Shown here: positions 42,517 through 42,596 of the stretch, piece by piece
Numbering within the stretch: position 1 is the stretch's first letter
Layout of the letters: every line of letters begins with the position of its first letter
Assembly: GCA_009929445.1 (NCBI GenBank)
Contig: SAAL01000019.1
Location: forward strand, 1-42,596
Direction: 5' to 3'
From: Bacteroidia bacterium
GTDB taxonomy: Bacteria; Bacteroidota; Bacteroidia; Bacteroidales; Paludibacteraceae
Length of the DNA stretch: 42,596 bases
Notes under the pieces: generated by a model
What the model was told of the DNA's origin: nothing
Seen by the model: only the letters and a program-made list of their open reading frames with translations
Database searches by the model: none
Program-made: the position numbers and the translations under genes

Positions 42517-42596
42517 TAGACCCTGACTTACTTTTTGTCTCTTAAGAAACAAATTAAGCAGAGGTTATATTTAATCCGTATTTCAAAGCCTGATTT

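Larger units (their letters stand above)
42127..42596. other. Repeat-rich noncoding region at the right end
   Basis: I see no gene in these 470 bases. They contain the DUF4923 promoter (42154-42185), an imperfect AATCC/GGATT hairpin near 42187-42213 with a T-run on the minus strand that may be a terminator for something outside the window, the dispersed repeat at 42365-42408 with a second GAACTTTCGCA at 42410-42420, and a GGGGC/GCCCC palindrome at 42501-42516. Confidence 0.6.

Overview
The window looks like chromosomal DNA from an anaerobic Bacteroidota, most likely order Bacteroidales and perhaps close to Paludibacteraceae (inference from gene content, not from a search). Support comes from a SusC/SusD glycan-uptake locus, a type IX secretion (T9SS) pair porU-porV next to ispF, a T9SS sorting domain on a secreted protein, a GLPGLI-family gene, a Bacteroidales-type glycogen cluster, and promoter -7 elements of the form TANNTTTG with upstream TTTG. 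No tRNA, rRNA or CRISPR array was seen.

Layout. 1-328: AT-rich DNA with short dispersed repeats and a hairpin. 329-2284 (minus): an MFS transporter followed by a creatininase-family amidohydrolase, probably one operon. 2444-3817 (plus): a PlsC-like acyltransferase with a membrane tail. 3861-4458 (minus): a decayed catalase gene. 4623-15409 (plus): a polysaccharide utilisation locus (PUL): a 28-codon upstream ORF, a DUF6377-type TPR membrane regulator, SusC, SusD, a SusE-like surface glycan-binding lipoprotein, a GH30 lipoprotein (probably a beta-1,6-glucanase), and a T9SS-exported protein with three glycan-binding-like repeats, closed by a strong terminator. 15525-17063 (minus): YifB/ComM-like AAA ATPase.

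17349-21487 (plus) is the most accessory-looking part: a 61-residue secreted peptide with two cysteines, a 301-bp inverted-repeat element, a GLPGLI-family protein and a TonB-dependent-receptor-like protein that overlaps it by 4 bases. It ends tail to tail, with no gap, against a beta-barrel gene (21488-22594, minus). Next come a ZIP metal transporter, ispF, porV, porU, a fumarylacetoacetate hydrolase-family gene and the redox repressor rex (all minus), then clpB (plus).

33695-36537 (minus) is a four-gene envelope operon: rhomboid protease, Wzz-like protein, DUF3108 protein and a small membrane protein. 36768-41352 (plus) is the glycogen cluster: GH133 debranching enzyme, GT4 glycogen-synthase-like enzyme and a GH57 protein that lacks the expected catalytic aspartate. 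The last gene is a DUF4923 lipoprotein (41491-42126, minus), followed by repeat-rich noncoding DNA whose repeats match those at the left end.

How the parts may work together: the PUL would bind and cut a beta-glucan at the surface and import the products through SusCD. The T9SS genes supply the export and anchoring route that the PUL's last protein needs. The glycogen cluster would store the glucose. The best candidates for something undescribed are the peptide/GLPGLI/TonB-like module and the triple-repeat T9SS protein inside the PUL.
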